From: Candidatus Sabulitectum sp.
GTDB lineage: Bacteria > Fermentibacterota > Fermentibacteria > Fermentibacterales > JCC-6
DNA length: 8,383 nt
Assembly: GCA_029940175.1 (NCBI GenBank)
Contig: JAOZRM010000108.1
Coordinates: 2,194 to 10,576, forward strand
Reading direction: 5' to 3'
Shown here: positions 7,151 to 8,383 of the stretch, piece after piece
How the letters are laid out: each line of letters starts with the position of its first letter
Numbering within the stretch: the stretch's first letter is position 1
Notes under the pieces: generated by a model
What the model saw: only the letters and a program-made list of their open reading frames with translations
Told to the model about the DNA's origin: nothing
Database searches by the model: none
Program-made: the position numbers and the translations under genes

Positions 7151-7537
7151 ATGGAGAATCCGAGCATAAAACATGGGGCTTTCGGGTGGTTCGAGCTGAT
7201 GACAACCGATGTGAAAGGTGCCAAAGCATTCTACAAAGGTCTGTTCGGATGGGAGTATGAGACCGTTCCGATTCAAGACGGCGAGTACACTATGGTGAAG
7301 GTGGACGATGTTCCTGTTGCCGGTATCATGGCTATGGTGGAAGAGTGCAAAGATATGCCCCCTTCATGGGACATCTATATCACTGTAGACGATGTGGATG
7401 CAACAGTTAAGGGTGTTACTGAACTTGGCGGCAAGGTGCTTCGCCCTGCTTTTGACATTCCCAATGTTGGCCGTTTCTGCGTACTGCAGGACCCCCAGGG
7501 GGCTGTAATAATGGCCATGAGTTATCTGAAGAAGTAA
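7151..7537 (+). CDS. VOC (glyoxalase-fold) family protein
   Basis: A 128-residue single-module member of the vicinal-oxygen-chelate superfamily, closest in pattern to COG3324 (annotated 'lactoylglutathione lyase or related'). Seen are the first beta-alpha-beta unit HGAFGWFELMTTDVKGAKAF (8-27), FYKGLFGWEYE (27-37), YTMVKVDDVPVAGIMAM (46-62), SWDIYITVDDVDATV (72-86), the LGGKVLRP turn (92-99) and VGRFCVLQDPQGAVIMAM (106-123). Typical metal-dependent VOC enzymes end the last strand with a Glu ligand after DPxG; here that segment reads AVIMAM, so classical glyoxalase I activity is doubtful and the substrate cannot be named. Such short modules usually act as homodimers in the cytoplasm. The ATG has AAGGAGA upstream with GGAG 6 bases before it. 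The gene has its own promoter and terminator, and so is probably monocistronic and unrelated to the island to its left. Confidence 0.9.
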   Translation: MENPSIKHGAFGWFELMTTDVKGAKAFYKGLFGWEYETVPIQDGEYTMVKVDDVPVAGIMAMVEECKDMPPSWDIYITVDDVDATVKGVTELGGKVLRPAFDIPNVGRFCVLQDPQGAVIMAMSYLKK

Positions 7538-7553
7538 AAGGTTTTTCTTTAAT

Positions 7554-7601
7554 GTAACCGGCTGCTTTCATAGCAACCGGTTACTAATTTACTGTTTTTT
7601 T
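7554..7601 (+). terminator. Hairpin terminator after the VOC gene
   Basis: GTAACCGG (7554-7561) pairs with CCGGTTAC (7577-7584). After one C/A mismatch, TGCT (7563-7566) pairs with AGCA (7572-7575) around a TTCAT loop. Seven Ts follow at 7595-7601, about 10 bases after the stem, so it is not a textbook terminator. It starts 16 bases after the VOC stop codon and lies between convergent genes. There is no T-run on the minus side, so it mainly fits rightward transcription. Confidence 0.6.
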
Positions 7602-7672
7602 GCCTGCCGCAAACAAATCCGGGCTAGTAACAGAATGACCAATCTACCGCAAAAAGATCACCTACTGCCTGA

Positions 7673-8383
7673 TCACTGCTCAATAACTACAAAGCGGCTG
7701 GTTTCCACCCAGGGGCCGGATTCGATTCGTACCAGATAGATGCCAGGGTCAAGGTCCTCGAGAATGATCCCATCAAACCCTGCTTCGTGCATTTGATCCA
7801 TTGGAGTTGCGATGATCCTGCCGGCTAAATCAAAAACAGTGAATCTGGTACTGGCAGGAAGTGGCAACTGGAACGTATATGATACATAGCCAGTGCTTGG
7901 GTTCGGGTATGGGTTGCTCAGGTAATAAACATCATCAGGCATAGATGATAGACCAGGCGTGTAGGTTACAGACACTTCTTCAAGGGAAGGTATTGTTGTG
8001 TCATCCACTCTAGAAAGAATTGCCTTGTACTGAATGAAAGTATCATCATCGGCCAGCACTGTTAAAAGACTGCAAGGCAGCGTTAGAGTGTCGGACCATC
8101 CACCCATATCGGTGGAGTCACTTGAGCCTCTCAACTGAAAGAAAACACTGTTTCCTGTGTGAATGTCGGCTTCCCATGAAATCATGCCCCAGTCAGGTTC
8201 CCCGTCAATTCCCAGAATACTCGATGTGAGATTGCCGGCAAGTGGTTCCCACTCCGTGCTCCACCATTTGAGTCCTCCGGATCCACACCCGATGGGTTCG
8301 GCGATACCATCACCATTCAAATCAGCAGTACAGAGCGAATAGGGCATGTCAAAATCTTCTACCGAATAGTGGTTCCATATCTG
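7673..8383 (-). CDS. C-terminal part of an exported protein with T9SS-type sorting domain
   Basis: The last 236 residues of a larger protein; the frame stays open to the right edge, so the true start lies outside and the ATG at 8347 is only internal. In order: a DLNGDGIAEP calcium-loop/FG-GAP-like motif (about fragment residues 21-30), a beta-rich domain (about 60-142, with SWEADI, SVFFQLRGS and TFIQYKAIL) that looks like an extracellular sandwich, and a C-terminal module (about 154-236) that begins NPYPNP, continues with strands such as STRFTVFDLAGRIIA and DPGIYLVRIES, and ends FVVIEQ. This last part matches the pattern of Por/type IX secretion sorting domains, close in fold to FlgD-like Ig modules. 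The protein is probably secreted or surface-anchored; its substrate or catalytic domain is not visible. It suggests a host from the FCB superphylum or an allied candidate phylum. Confidence 0.85.
   Translation of the reverse strand, partial: QIWNHYSVEDFDMPYSLCTADLNGDGIAEPIGCGSGGLKWWSTEWEPLAGNLTSSILGIDGEPDWGMISWEADIHTGNSVFFQLRGSSDSTDMGGWSDTLTLPCSLLTVLADDDTFIQYKAILSRVDDTTIPSLEEVSVTYTPGLSSMPDDVYYLSNPYPNPSTGYVSYTFQLPLPASTRFTVFDLAGRIIATPMDQMHEAGFDGIILEDLDPGIYLVRIESGPWVETSRFVVIEQ

Noticed and set aside
6969..7169. 66-codon plus-strand frame with a hydrophobic, Cys-containing start resembling a lipoprotein signal
   Set aside because: It starts with TTG without a ribosome binding site, has no coherent body, covers the VOC promoter and overlaps the VOC start.

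Overview
This window carries five protein-coding genes with good support plus one gene fragment at its right edge. There is no rRNA, tRNA, CRISPR array or insertion sequence that I can see. Spacing is bacterial: most starts have a clear purine-rich ribosome binding site, and two starts are TTG. The right-edge fragment ends in a C-terminal module resembling the type IX secretion sorting domain (Asn-Pro-Tyr-Pro-Asn-Pro at its start, about 80 residues) and has an FG-GAP-like calcium-loop motif. That combination is typical of the Bacteroidetes/Fibrobacteres/Chlorobi superphylum and allied candidate phyla such as Fermentibacteria, Cloacimonadota and Latescibacteria. The lineage is an inference from this one gene and from moderate GC content, not a firm assignment.

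Layout, left to right. Positions 1-2460 (minus) hold the first 820 residues of a large SNF2-type helicase; its C-terminus and any downstream operon partners lie beyond the left edge. Its N-terminus and motif wording resemble DrmD, the SNF2 helicase of class 1 DISARM anti-phage systems. Positions 2461-2828 are a 368-bp divergent control region with candidate promoters and several inverted repeats, including a leader that could fold in two mutually exclusive ways next to the helicase ribosome binding site. Positions 2829-4874 (plus) encode a 681-residue protein whose C-terminal third resembles the 'helicase-associated' domain (Helicase_C_3) but which has no ATPase core. It ends exactly where the next gene, convergent on the minus strand, also ends.

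The minus-strand pair at 6880-4875 is an AAA ATPase with a C-terminal DUF4143 nuclease-like domain, followed 77 bp later by a pRiA4b ORF-3-like protein. They may form an operon. A near-perfect 21-bp palindrome sits directly over the candidate -35 element in front of the ATPase, which suggests a repressed promoter. Positions 7151-7537 (plus) encode a small VOC (glyoxalase-fold) protein with its own promoter and a hairpin terminator, and positions 7673-8383 (minus) are the 3' end of an exported protein.

The left two-thirds reads like a defence or accessory island: DrmD-like helicase, helicase-associated-domain protein, pRiA4b ORF-3 protein and DUF4143 ATPase. The right end looks like ordinary genome. 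No direct functional link among the four island genes can be proved from this window. The most testable idea is that the divergently transcribed helicase and helicase-associated-domain protein work together.
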